From an uncultured bacterium (GTDB taxonomy: Bacteria; Bacteroidota; Bacteroidia; Bacteroidales; UBA932), in contig CASGCS010000005.1 in the NCBI GenBank assembly GCA_949300025.1, positions 1 to 64,000 of the forward strand: 64,000 bases of DNA, in the 5' to 3' direction. Positions 1 to 8,881 of this stretch are shown here, piece by piece. Below the pieces are notes generated by a model. It saw only the letters and a list, made by a program, of their open reading frames with translations. It ran no database searches and was not told the origin of the DNA. Position 1 is the stretch's first letter. Each line of letters opens with the position of its first letter. Position numbers and translations under genes: made by a program.

Positions 1-5
1 AAGCC

Positions 6-481
6 ACCACAACACGCTGAATAACTTTCAGTTGCAGAGATTCACCAAAAAACTCTCCGCGTTCAGATGCAGCGAAAAACAGGAGCATCTGAACTCCGAC
101 AAAAAACGGATTCAAGCACTCAACACGCTAACTGCAAGCGCATTGCAAGAATTTCAGCAGCAATACCAGAGGTTCAGATGCTCAGTGGGAATGAAACACG
201 CCCGAGTGCAAACCCGCCCTGCAGGCATCTCCGGAAAGGGTTCCACTGAACAGCACTGCAAAACGCCCCATGCATCTGAACCTGAACCAAAACCATAAAA
301 ACCACTACAACTCACTGAATAACTTCTAGTTACAGAGATTTGCCAAGAACTCCACGGCGTTCAGATGCAGTGAAAAACAGGAGCATCTGAACTCCGCGAA
401 AACGCAGATTCAAGCACCCAACGCGTTCACACCAAGCGTATTGAAAGAAATTCAGCAGCAATACCCTAGGTTCAGATGCTC
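6..481. repeat. Tandem 298-base repeat, two copies, non-coding
   Basis: A unit beginning near base 6 recurs about 298 bases later, near base 304; the second copy is cut short near base 481. Positions 61-98 and 359-396 differ at one base. Each copy holds a perfect inverted repeat GTTCAGATGC/GCATCTGAAC (61-70 with 85-94; 359-368 with 383-392). The 10-mer recurs at 172-181 and 470-479, and its complement at 272-281. Since 298 is not a multiple of three, the repeat is unlikely to be coding, and the short frames in it resemble nothing. This is the only stretch over 300 bases without a gene. It may be part of a longer array cut by the window edge. Confidence 0.75.
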
Positions 482-514
482 GGCCGGACTCAACCTTCTC
501 GGCCTGAGTCAACC
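478..514. repeat. Two 18-base direct repeats over the flavoprotein stop codon
   Basis: Positions 478-495 and 497-514 match at 15 of 18 bases (core CTCGGCC, end TCAACC). The second copy contains the stop codon of the flavoprotein gene, and the first overlaps the last 10-mer of the 298-base repeat. On the minus strand a GACTCA/TGAGTC pair could form a short hairpin, but no T-run follows, so a terminator is not supported. Confidence 0.5.
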
Positions 515-1762
515 TTTCTTAATGCTTTTTGCGGCAAGCGCAGCAGTAGAAAAGGCAATCTGCAAGTTGTAGCCGCCAGTATCGCCGTCCAAATTGAGAA
601 TTTCACCTGCAAAATAGAGCCCGTCAACCAATTTGGAGCCCATGGTCTTGGGAGAGACACCCGCCAGATCTACCCCCCCGGCAGTTACAACGCTTCTGCG
701 GTATCCCACGTATGAATTAACGGCAAACCTCCATGCTTTCAGCCGTTCAGGCAGGTTTTCGCAGGAGAGATCTCTGTTTGCACGCATGAAAGGGGGTATG
801 AGAGCCCCTGGCAAAAGCCGCTTCAAAAGAGTTTTCAATCCGGCAGCCCCGCCCTTGGCAATAGAGATGTCATCTGCAGCCTCACGCCTGATTCTCAAGC
901 GCAGCTGCTCGCACGACAAGGCAGGCTTAAGGTCAAACGACACTGCAACCTTCTGCTTTCCATCAAGTGCGGCGACAGCCCTCCTGCTCAGCCTGATTGC
1001 CGCCGCCCCTTCAATCCCGTCGCCGGTAAAATCCATTTCGCCGAACTCCGTCTGCACGGAAGTACCGTTTACATAAAGCGAAAGTTCCACATTTTTAAGA
1101 GAGATACCGCTTAAAGAAGTGTCATAATTAAACGGGACCAATGCAGTAAGCGACGGAAAACATGGAACTATTTTATGGCCGAAACTTTCGGCCAGAGCAT
1201 ATCCGTCGCCGGTAGAGCCTGTTGCAGGATAGGAAAGCCCGCCGGTAGTTATCAGCAGATTCCTTGCAGCAAACACCCGAAGAGTCCCGCATGCGGCAGA
1301 TTCTGCCTCCACCTTGAAAAACGGTCCGCAAACGCCATTTTCTACCCTTGATGCTCCAACCACACGGCATCCTGTACAGATTGTAACTCCGAGCTGCCTC
1401 AACCTGGCCACCAATACGTCTGCAACATCCTGCGCCCTCATGCTTACAGGGAATACCCGCTGCCCTCTCTCAACTGTCAAAGGCAAGCCGATTTGCTCGA
1501 AAAATGCCATCGTATCCCTGTTGCTCATTCCAAAAAAGGCACTCTTGAAGAAATTTGGAGAAGGATGGATATGCTCCGAAAACTCGCTCCATTCTCTGGT
1601 ATTGGTAAGATTGCAGCGTCCTTTGCCGGTAATGGCAATTTTTTTTCCGCAGCGCCCGTTCCGCTCCAGCAGCAAGACAGACAGTCCGCGCCCGGCAGCA
1701 ACCGCTGCACCGAAAAGGCCTGCCGCCCCGCCGCCCGCTATCGCCAAATCAAAACAATCCAT
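509..1762 (-). CDS. FAD-dependent oxidoreductase, HI0933/YhiN/BaiN family
   Basis: Cytosolic flavoprotein of 417 residues, the usual length for the HI0933-like (YhiN, BaiN/RdsA) family. The N-terminal Rossmann motif GGGAAG is at residues 10-15, with the ribose-binding acidic residue E33 at the end of the second strand. The family motif TGKGRCNLTN is at 45-54. The C-terminal FAD motif GLYFAGEILNLDGDTGGYN is near 384-402. Some relatives reduce bile-acid intermediates, but nothing here fixes the substrate. The ATG at 1762 is preceded by a near-consensus -7 box ending only four bases upstream. It is transcribed divergently from the binding-protein gene at 1861 and ends in a repeat region. Confidence 0.9.
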   Translation of the reverse strand: MDCFDLAIAGGGAAGLFGAAVAAGRGLSVLLLERNGRCGKKIAITGKGRCNLTNTREWSEFSEHIHPSPNFFKSAFFGMSNRDTMAFFEQIGLPLTVERGQRVFPVSMRAQDVADVLVARLRQLGVTICTGCRVVGASRVENGVCGPFFKVEAESAACGTLRVFAARNLLITTGGLSYPATGSTGDGYALAESFGHKIVPCFPSLTALVPFNYDTSLSGISLKNVELSLYVNGTSVQTEFGEMDFTGDGIEGAAAIRLSRRAVAALDGKQKVAVSFDLKPALSCEQLRLRIRREAADDISIAKGGAAGLKTLLKRLLPGALIPPFMRANRDLSCENLPERLKAWRFAVNSYVGYRRSVVTAGGVDLAGVSPKTMGSKLVDGLYFAGEILNLDGDTGGYNLQIAFSTAALAAKSIKKG

Positions 1763-1766
1763 TCTG

Positions 1767-1774
1767 CAAAGTAA
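1767..1774 (-). promoter_or_regulatory. -7 box TTACTTTG for the flavoprotein gene, leaderless arrangement
   Basis: On the minus strand TTACTTTG (consensus TAnnTTTG, one mismatch) ends four bases before the ATG at 1762. If used as in other Bacteroidota promoters, transcription would start at or next to the start codon. No clear TTTG at -33. Confidence 0.4.
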
Positions 1775-1860
1775 ATTAAAAGTGGCGGATTTTCCATTTT
1801 TTAGTTACATTTATCGCCTGTTTGAAAATGCACCCGAAAGTGTGCCCTCAAGAGAGACAA

Positions 1861-2997
1861 ATGAAAAGATATATTGCAATAGCGGTTGCAGCGGCAATCC
1901 TGCTTGCAGGCTGCAGCGAGCAGAAAGGAAAGGAGAATCTGTACGACGGCGGCGCTGTAGAGTATGCCAGATATTTCACAATAGAGAATGCAGATTCCAC
2001 AATAAAGAAAATAATCATTACAGACCTTTGGAGCGGAGGCGAAAGCACTCAGACATACAAACTTGTGCCAAGAGAGAGTTACGGCGGTTTCAGAACCGAC
2101 CCTTACGCCCTGCCCTACCCGGTGGAGCGAGCGGTCTGTATGTCTACATCGCATGTCGCATACCTCAACGCCCTGGGAAAAACCGGGATTATAAAGGGGG
2201 TCTCAGGGACCCGCTTCATCTACGATTCCACGGCAAGGGCACTTGCGAGGGAGGAGAAAATTAAAGACATCGGGACAGAAAGCCTGCCCAATTACGAACT
2301 TATCATGAGCCTCAACCCCGATATCGTCTTTGCATACGGCATAAGCGGAGCAGACAACACATATATTTCCAAATTGCGTGAACTGGGGATGAAGGTCATG
2401 GTAATAGGAGACTATCTCGAGAATCACCCTCTCGGAAGAATGGAATGCATAAAAATGTTCGGATTGCTCACAGGCGAAACGGAACGGGCAGATTCCATAT
2501 ACACCCATGTAAGAGATGAATATCTCTCATTGAAAAACAGAATCGCAGAAAAGGGAGCGGAAAAGATAAAGGTTCTGATAAACTCCCCTTATAACGGGTT
2601 ATGGTACATTCCCGGCGGAGACAACTACATGAGCCTGCTCATAGAGGATGCCGGCGGCACCATTCTCGGCAGCCGCAAGGGAGAGACCAAGTCAAGCATT
2701 GCCGGAATAGAGACAGTCTACAGATATGCCCTGGAGGCAGAGATATGGCTCAATCCCGGAGACATGAGCCTGGAAACCCTGAAAAGCACAAACCCGCTTT
2801 TTGCCGAAATCCCGTCTATGGCAAAACGGCAGGTCTACAACAACAGCAAAAGGCGCACTCCGGCAGGAGGCAGCGATTTCTGGGAGAGAGGAGCAGTAGA
2901 GCCGCATATCATTCTCAAGGACCTTTCAATAATACTGCACCCTGAACTCCGTATGGCGGATTCAGATACTCTGAAGTACCATTACAGGCTGAGATAG
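1861..2997 (+). CDS. ABC transporter substrate-binding lipoprotein (siderophore/haem/cobalamin type)
   Basis: Lipoprotein of 378 residues from the ATG at 1861. The frame opens further upstream, but only this start gives a proper type II signal peptide (MKRYIAIAV...) with lipobox LAGC and Cys18. The rest is a two-lobed TroA/BtuF-type binding fold: an ERAVCMSTSHVAYLNALG segment starting the first lobe, then LPNYELIMSLNPDIVFAYG, typical of Fe3+-siderophore, haem or B12 binding proteins. It should deliver ligand to an ABC permease, but no permease or ATPase gene is nearby. It converges on addA, with 33 bases between the stop codons. The ligand cannot be told from sequence. Confidence 0.85.
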   Translation: MKRYIAIAVAAAILLAGCSEQKGKENLYDGGAVEYARYFTIENADSTIKKIIITDLWSGGESTQTYKLVPRESYGGFRTDPYALPYPVERAVCMSTSHVAYLNALGKTGIIKGVSGTRFIYDSTARALAREEKIKDIGTESLPNYELIMSLNPDIVFAYGISGADNTYISKLRELGMKVMVIGDYLENHPLGRMECIKMFGLLTGETERADSIYTHVRDEYLSLKNRIAEKGAEKIKVLINSPYNGLWYIPGGDNYMSLLIEDAGGTILGSRKGETKSSIAGIETVYRYALEAEIWLNPGDMSLETLKSTNPLFAEIPSMAKRQVYNNSKRRTPAGGSDFWERGAVEPHIILKDLSIILHPELRMADSDTLKYHYRLR

Positions 2998-3030
2998 TCT
3001 GCCATCTGCCATCCTACCTGAATCCCAAAT

Positions 3031-6000
3031 TCAGAACTCCTCCACCATATCCTGGCCGACATACCACAGAGCACCGCGCACCTTGCCGAACCCCATGCCG
3101 GAAAGCAGCCTCATATAAGATTTCACCTGCCGCACATACCGCGAATCGCAAGGGCGGTATTCACCGAACTTGTAATCTATCACTACGGCCTCTCCCTCTT
3201 TTACTACAACGCGGTCGGGGCGATGCACAGAACCGTCTGCCGCTATAATCTCACACTCTCTGTAGACTTTATATTCATTGGAGAACCAACCGTATTTCTC
3301 CGCAAAGGCCAGTTTGCCGGCAATAAGTTCCCGCATCCGGGGGTCTGCAATTTTCTCCACATCGCCGGCATTTTCTATCTCCGAAAAATATTCATGCATG
3401 ACTATGCCCATGTTTCTTATATCGGAGCCGTCACCTGAGTTATCGCTCTGCAGCGCCGTTCCAAACCGTTTAAGGGCTGGAGCGGCCGAAAACTGCACAG
3501 GGAGCTGCACCGGCATTTCCGGGCAGATGTCTCTCTCCTCTTTCAGATAGCAGGCGGGAGCACCGGAAGAGAAGGTCTGCACAAAATCTCCTTCGCACAG
3601 GCTGTCGGCCATTGTCGCTGTCGCATATCCGTAAAGCAGGTTGGATATGCCCACCGGAGAGGCAATCTTTTCAATGTTATGGGTATCTACACCGTCTGCA
3701 ATTACAACAAGTTCCCTTTTTGCTCTCGTAAAGGCCACATAGGCCAGATTGAGATTGTCTACAAAGCCGTTGAGCCTCTCGTCAAGATACTCCTTTTCAA
3801 ACAGCGTATCCCTCAGTTTGGAAGAGTATACGGCAGAAAGCACTCCGTCAAAATCCAGAGCCTCAGAGGCAACGTCGCTCCACAGGAGCGGGAGGTTCCA
3901 CCCCTTAGGCTCAAGCAGCAGCGTGAAATACGGGATAATGACAGCTTCGAATTCAAGCCCCTTGGATTTATGGATTGTCATCACATTGATTGCATCCCTC
4001 TCCTGTGAAAGCTGGACATTTGTCTTGTAACCTGAGTCATGCCACCATTTGAGAAATGCAGTGCGGTTGTCGCCGTTTTTAACCGAAAACTCCAGAACTG
4101 TATCAAGAAACGATTGCAGAAAGAGCAAATCCTCCTTCTGGCCTGCCGTAAGTTTCTCCCTTATCAGAACCTCGCACAGGCTGTAGAGCGGGAGCGTTCC
4201 CAATTTCTCATCTTCTTCCGGCTGATTGCCCTCATCCAGGGTTTCGAGATGTGAGACCACTTCAAGAACCGCATCGGAAAGGCTGAGAGTGAATGCCTCC
4301 GCAGAAGAGACCTGGTACCCTGCATCTGCAAGAACCCTTGCTGCGGCCTGAGCATCGGTGTTGCTCCTTACAAGAACACAGATGCTGTTCCGGGGGTACC
4401 CATTATCTACCAGCCTGCCCACCGTAGAGAGCAATATGGCGGAATTCACCTCTCCGCTCATCTGCTTGTCACTCGTAAAGTTCAGTTCCACATAGCCGGG
4501 CGTCTTAGCCCCCTTTTCAGAGACAGTCTGGTCTGCATACTCTTTATCGCGATGCCTTGCCAGCGGAACATCATAGTTATATATCCCCGATATGGTATCG
4601 ACATCGGTTCCGGTGGAATCGCAGTAGAAATCTTCGAGCATCCAGGCTGCATAACCGAAAAAGCCGTTGTTGAATTCCACCAGGTCCTTGCTGCTCCGCC
4701 AGTTTACGGAAAGGGTGTTCACATTGCACCTGAATTCCTGCATTATGCCGCTGTTCAGTATATTCCAGTCTGAATTGCGCCACCTGTAAATGCTCTGCTT
4801 TACATCGCCCACGACAAGATTGCCGTTGCCCTCCGCGATGCTGTTATGCAGCAGCGGCTTAAAATTCTCCCACTGCATGGACGAAGTGTCCTGGAACTCG
4901 TCTATCATGAAGTGGTTTATCCACGTGCCCACTTTCTCATATATGAACGGTGTATCGCTTCCGTCAATTATATCGTGCAAAAGTTCGTTGGTCTGGGAAA
5001 GAAGCAGGATATTGTTCTCCCTGCAGTAAAGGGTGAGATTTGAATGCACCTCCCCCAATATGGCAAGCGCACTGAGATTTTTTTTCACCTTGCCGCATGT
5101 AGCGTAGAGCCGATAGTTCTCTCTGTAGCACTGCATCATTTCAGCAATGACATCATCCAACTCCACAGATATGTCGAGAACCTTCTCCCTGCTCTCCTTA
5201 TCTTCCTTCTTCACCCATTCATCCACATTTCCGTGCATTCTGGAAAGGACTGTATAACTTGTTGTATCGAATACGGCGCTGCCGTCGGCAAACTTCCAGA
5301 ATCTGGCAAACGGACTTCTCGAGCCCCACTTAAAATCTGGAAGTGTAAGGTCTCCTCCTTCTATTATCCTGATTGCCTGCCCGGCAAGATCTTTTATATC
5401 TTCCTCATACGAACGCTCCACATCGGCAATTCTCTCTTTCAGACGCTGAATCTGCTCCATATAACATTCCGGATTGGAATAACCGCTCTTTCCCCTGTTC
5501 TTTATCTTGAAACTTTCCGAATTGAGATTTTTGGAGAGATCCAGGATATTGTTCTTTATTCTCCACGACCTGCCCTCCTCTATGTTCTCCAGAGAATATT
5601 TTATGAGCCAGTCCAGAAGTCTGGAATTTTCGCTCCTCTCCAGAGAGAGAAACATGCGGTCTATCACCATGGAGATTATCTGTCTGTCGTCAATCTCAAC
5701 GTTATATGTTGCCATCCTTCCCAGTTCCCGTGAAAAGGAGCGCATCACACTCTGGAAAAATGTGTCTATCGTACTTATGTTGAAAGCTGAATAATCGTGC
5801 AGTATTCTCTTGAGGACAGAGCCTGCATATTCAGCCACCAGGGCGGCGCTCTTGTGCGTATATGAAATTATCTCATCTATATATGCAGATTTTTCCGGAT
5901 GTTTCGACAGCAGGTAGAGTTCGCTCAGGATGCGGTGTTTCATCTGATCGGTCGCCTTGTTTGTAAAGGTCACGGCCAGAATATGCCTGTACTCATACTC

Positions 6001-6093
6001 GTCTGAAAAGAGCATCTTTATATACTCCCCGGCAAGCCTGAATGTCTTCCCCGAACCGGCGGAAGCCTTGTATATGTCTATCTTCCCTTTCAT
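3031..6093 (-). CDS. addA: AddA-like helicase-nuclease (UvrD/RecB family)
   Basis: Large subunit of an AddAB-type double-strand-break resection enzyme, 1020 residues. The Walker A motif ASAGSGKT lies near residues 10-17 and is followed by VTFTNKAT (motif Ia). DEFQDTSSMQW (II), VGDVKQSIYRWR (III), VNWRSS (IV), TIHKSKGLEF (V) and AYVAFTRAKREL (VI) come in order. The C-terminus has the PD-(D/E)XK nuclease motif RPDRVVV...VVIDYKFGEY. The chosen ATG at 6093 overlaps the addB stop as ATGA, implying translational coupling; the frame also opens at a TTG 12 bases upstream. Last gene of a six-gene minus-strand run, probably loading RecA after end resection. Confidence 0.9.
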   Translation of the reverse strand: MKGKIDIYKASAGSGKTFRLAGEYIKMLFSDEYEYRHILAVTFTNKATDQMKHRILSELYLLSKHPEKSAYIDEIISYTHKSAALVAEYAGSVLKRILHDYSAFNISTIDTFFQSVMRSFSRELGRMATYNVEIDDRQIISMVIDRMFLSLERSENSRLLDWLIKYSLENIEEGRSWRIKNNILDLSKNLNSESFKIKNRGKSGYSNPECYMEQIQRLKERIADVERSYEEDIKDLAGQAIRIIEGGDLTLPDFKWGSRSPFARFWKFADGSAVFDTTSYTVLSRMHGNVDEWVKKEDKESREKVLDISVELDDVIAEMMQCYRENYRLYATCGKVKKNLSALAILGEVHSNLTLYCRENNILLLSQTNELLHDIIDGSDTPFIYEKVGTWINHFMIDEFQDTSSMQWENFKPLLHNSIAEGNGNLVVGDVKQSIYRWRNSDWNILNSGIMQEFRCNVNTLSVNWRSSKDLVEFNNGFFGYAAWMLEDFYCDSTGTDVDTISGIYNYDVPLARHRDKEYADQTVSEKGAKTPGYVELNFTSDKQMSGEVNSAILLSTVGRLVDNGYPRNSICVLVRSNTDAQAAARVLADAGYQVSSAEAFTLSLSDAVLEVVSHLETLDEGNQPEEDEKLGTLPLYSLCEVLIREKLTAGQKEDLLFLQSFLDTVLEFSVKNGDNRTAFLKWWHDSGYKTNVQLSQERDAINVMTIHKSKGLEFEAVIIPYFTLLLEPKGWNLPLLWSDVASEALDFDGVLSAVYSSKLRDTLFEKEYLDERLNGFVDNLNLAYVAFTRAKRELVVIADGVDTHNIEKIASPVGISNLLYGYATATMADSLCEGDFVQTFSSGAPACYLKEERDICPEMPVQLPVQFSAAPALKRFGTALQSDNSGDGSDIRNMGIVMHEYFSEIENAGDVEKIADPRMRELIAGKLAFAEKYGWFSNEYKVYRECEIIAADGSVHRPDRVVVKEGEAVVIDYKFGEYRPCDSRYVRQVKSYMRLLSGMGFGKVRGALWYVGQDMVEEF

Positions 6094-8879
6094 CTGTGTC
6101 TGCAAAGCAGTTTGAATTTACACTCTCCGCACCCTTCACTGTTCCAGGTGCACGGAGAAAACGGAATCTCAGGATTGAATATCTCGCCTATGCACTCTTC
6201 CAGCATCTGCCCGAATGTCTCCAGCGAGGCACTGGTTGCAACATGCTCCATAAAGGAGTTTTTCAACAGATCAGGAATATTGTATATGACCAGCCTGAAC
6301 TCCTCAGTATCCTGCAACATGCCGGCACGGGAGATCATATATGCATAGAAATAGAGTTGAAACAGTTCCTTGTAATGTGTCTTTTCTATTTTGAACAGAC
6401 GGTCGATGCTGAAATCATTTTTGCCGGGCTTTGCAACCTTGCCTGTCTTATAGTCTACAATCCGCAATCCGGTCTCTGTGCGGTCTATCCTGTCTATTAT
6501 GGCCTTGAGGCGCACCTCTCCCGCACCGGGCAGTTCCATGGAGCACAGCATCCTCTTTTCTGCCGCCTGCAGATAAAATGGGGCGATTCCGGCATCCACA
6601 TCCAGAGTTATGGTTATGTATCTTTTTATCACCTCCTTGACAATAAGGTTCTCCCCTGCAATTTTACCGAGTCTCTCTCTGGTAAAATACTCATCTATGA
6701 GGCTGCCTATACGTCCTTTCCTGTCGAGCCTTAATCTCGATATAAGTTCCGCGGAGAGCACTTCGTGCAAATATGGGGCATACAGATTCTGGATTACCGC
6801 ATGGAAGAGTTCTCCGAATTTTCCGGCATCGAGTTCCTCCAGCACATCGTCTTGCTCCCTTATTCCCTCAACGTAGGTATGATAGAACTTTAACGGACAA
6901 TCTATATAACAATTTATAGCACTTGCCGACAGGTATCCGCCGCCTTCACCCATGTACATGCTGCGCATCTTCTCCATAATGGAACCGTTTTTTGCGAGCG
7001 GTTCAATCTGCGCCGGACCGTTCAGAATAGGATATACTACCGGATGTTCGCTGATTCTGCATTCATAATGGTATCTGAGCTGCTTTACATAACGGCTCTC
7101 CTCCCCCCTGTTCAGCCCCTCGATTCTTGAGTCGTATATCATGTACAGGTTTGTTGCCCTGCAGATGCTTCTGTAGAAGTGATAGGCCGAAATTGCATCC
7201 TGAAGCTGATATGTGGGCAGCCCGAACCCCAGTCTCAGATTATAGGGTATCAACGACGGTGCCGCCGCGGTTGCCGGGAAGAGGCCTTCGTTTGCGGAGA
7301 GTATTATTATGTTGTCGAAATCCAGAGAGCGAATTTCAAGAGGCCCCATTATCTGCAGCCCTTCCAGCGGCTCACCCCTGAAAGGTACCGTATACATCGA
7401 GGTAATCTGCCTCAAGAGCCTGAAATATGCAGCCTTTCCGAGCGGCAAATCCAGTTTTTTCAACCTTTCGAGAGCTTTGTAGTAACAGTGTATGAAATCC
7501 TTGTCAGGATGCTCCGCAACAGAATCTATCTCTTCAAGAATTTCTCTCTGCCAGTCTATTATGTCAGGGACCTTCTCCATGCAGCGGAAAACCTTTCTTA
7601 CAAGGTCCGATTCAGAGCCGGCAAGCAGCGGGTCGTCGGAAGGAATGTATATTCTGTTTTCCCTGATTATGTTTTCCTCGATATTGCCGCACAGGCTGCC
7701 TGCCGCGGCTTTCAGATACCTGTGAGAGAGAAGCGCTCTTACCGAAGCGTGATGGAAGAGAGTTCTGCCCTCCTGTTTCACAACGTTTCTCTGCAAGTCT
7801 GAAAGCATGTTCATAAAATCAGGAAGCGGCGTAGCTGCAACAGGATAGCCCATTGTAACGTTTACCTTTTCATACTCCTGCGGTATTGACGAGAGCAGCG
7901 GTATAAGCAGCTTTTCATCTGGCAGAAGTACGGCGGTCTTCAGAGGGTCATCATGGATATGCCTTTTTAGAATATCGCAGGCAAGGATAGCACCGCCCAC
8001 ACCCGACGGCACGCCGTAAAGTTCAATGTTAAGGTCAGAAGGACCGGTAACGCGGGTAGCATCATCCGGCAAGGCATGCCTTGAAGGGAACTCCCTTCTG
8101 AGCGACTCTATGAACATGGAAGACTTGTTGTCAGGGTCTGTAACCATCTCGCCGTAAAAATCCCAGTAAAAGTCGCCGCCCGTATCACGGCTTCTTTTCA
8201 TAAGAATCTTTTCGCATGCGTTTGGAGCATTGAACCCCACAAAAACCAGATTGCCCAGGCTGAATTCATCTATCCGCTCGGCCACACTGCGGTAAATCAT
8301 TCCCTCATACCCTTCGCCCTTTTCTGAAAGCGAGGCTCTGAAGCACGAATAGAGTTCATACATCACAGACCAGAGCGAAAGGAATTTCTCTTTCTTGAAA
8401 CTTTCATCGCCCTTTGTAAAGTTGCCCCAGAACCTTCTTATTGCTTCGCGCTGCACCGGAGAGAGAAAGGAGAAATCCTCATCCAGGCTCTTCAAATCCC
8501 TGATATTTGAAAAAAGCTGCCTGGCATCTATGAAATATTTGTCTATGTCGTTGAAATCGGAAATAATGACATTTCCCCAGTTTATAAATTCGTCGAACGG
8601 CTCTCTGTCTCTGTCACCGGCATATTTCAACTCAATGTAATGGTTGTAGAGCAGATATTGCGCTTCGATAGGGTCTGCCTGCCTGAGCCCGCTCAATTCC
8701 AGAAAAAGGTCGTTTACAGTTGCTGTCCGCGGTGCGAACATGGGTTTGCCGGAGAGGTTGCCGTGCTCGATTCCCAGATATTTCAGGAAAAACTTTATGG
8801 AACGTCTGTTTGGAAAGACAAACAGCCGGTTCTCGAAAGAATCTGCAAAGAGTTTGGCAACCGCCCTCAGAAACTCCAT
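6090..8879 (-). CDS. addB: AddB-like nuclease subunit (PD-(D/E)XK, Fe-S)
   Basis: Partner of AddA, 929 residues. The N-terminal half looks like a degenerate UvrD-like fold (ENRLFVFPNRRS at the start) without a Walker A motif. The C-terminal nuclease domain has IDRIDRTETGLRIVDYKTGK, with the Asp and Lys of PD-(D/E)XK nucleases. One Cys in INCYIDCPLKF and the terminal cluster C-x7-C-x2-C-x5-C (CTWNSEGCGECKFKLLC) fit the iron-sulfur nuclease domain of AddB/RecB-like proteins. It begins two bases after pgi ends and overlaps addA by four bases. Assignment rests on these motifs and pairing with addA; sequence conservation in this family is low. Confidence 0.85.
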   Translation of the reverse strand: MEFLRAVAKLFADSFENRLFVFPNRRSIKFFLKYLGIEHGNLSGKPMFAPRTATVNDLFLELSGLRQADPIEAQYLLYNHYIELKYAGDRDREPFDEFINWGNVIISDFNDIDKYFIDARQLFSNIRDLKSLDEDFSFLSPVQREAIRRFWGNFTKGDESFKKEKFLSLWSVMYELYSCFRASLSEKGEGYEGMIYRSVAERIDEFSLGNLVFVGFNAPNACEKILMKRSRDTGGDFYWDFYGEMVTDPDNKSSMFIESLRREFPSRHALPDDATRVTGPSDLNIELYGVPSGVGGAILACDILKRHIHDDPLKTAVLLPDEKLLIPLLSSIPQEYEKVNVTMGYPVAATPLPDFMNMLSDLQRNVVKQEGRTLFHHASVRALLSHRYLKAAAGSLCGNIEENIIRENRIYIPSDDPLLAGSESDLVRKVFRCMEKVPDIIDWQREILEEIDSVAEHPDKDFIHCYYKALERLKKLDLPLGKAAYFRLLRQITSMYTVPFRGEPLEGLQIMGPLEIRSLDFDNIIILSANEGLFPATAAAPSLIPYNLRLGFGLPTYQLQDAISAYHFYRSICRATNLYMIYDSRIEGLNRGEESRYVKQLRYHYECRISEHPVVYPILNGPAQIEPLAKNGSIMEKMRSMYMGEGGGYLSASAINCYIDCPLKFYHTYVEGIREQDDVLEELDAGKFGELFHAVIQNLYAPYLHEVLSAELISRLRLDRKGRIGSLIDEYFTRERLGKIAGENLIVKEVIKRYITITLDVDAGIAPFYLQAAEKRMLCSMELPGAGEVRLKAIIDRIDRTETGLRIVDYKTGKVAKPGKNDFSIDRLFKIEKTHYKELFQLYFYAYMISRAGMLQDTEEFRLVIYNIPDLLKNSFMEHVATSASLETFGQMLEECIGEIFNPEIPFSPCTWNSEGCGECKFKLLCRHR

Positions 8880-8881
8880 AT

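Noticed and set aside
32..298. An 88-codon plus-strand frame in the left-edge repeat
   Set aside because: It lies wholly in a tandem repeat with a 298-base period, the second copy does not keep the frame, and the peptide looks like no protein family.
1763..1860. Cobalamin or other riboswitch before the binding-protein gene
   Set aside because: Only 98 bases separate the divergent genes and no conserved B12-box or other aptamer core is visible.
3018..3034. CTGAAT/ATTCAG hairpin between the binding-protein gene and addA as a terminator
   Set aside because: Only a six-base weak stem with no T-run; it also includes the addA stop codon.
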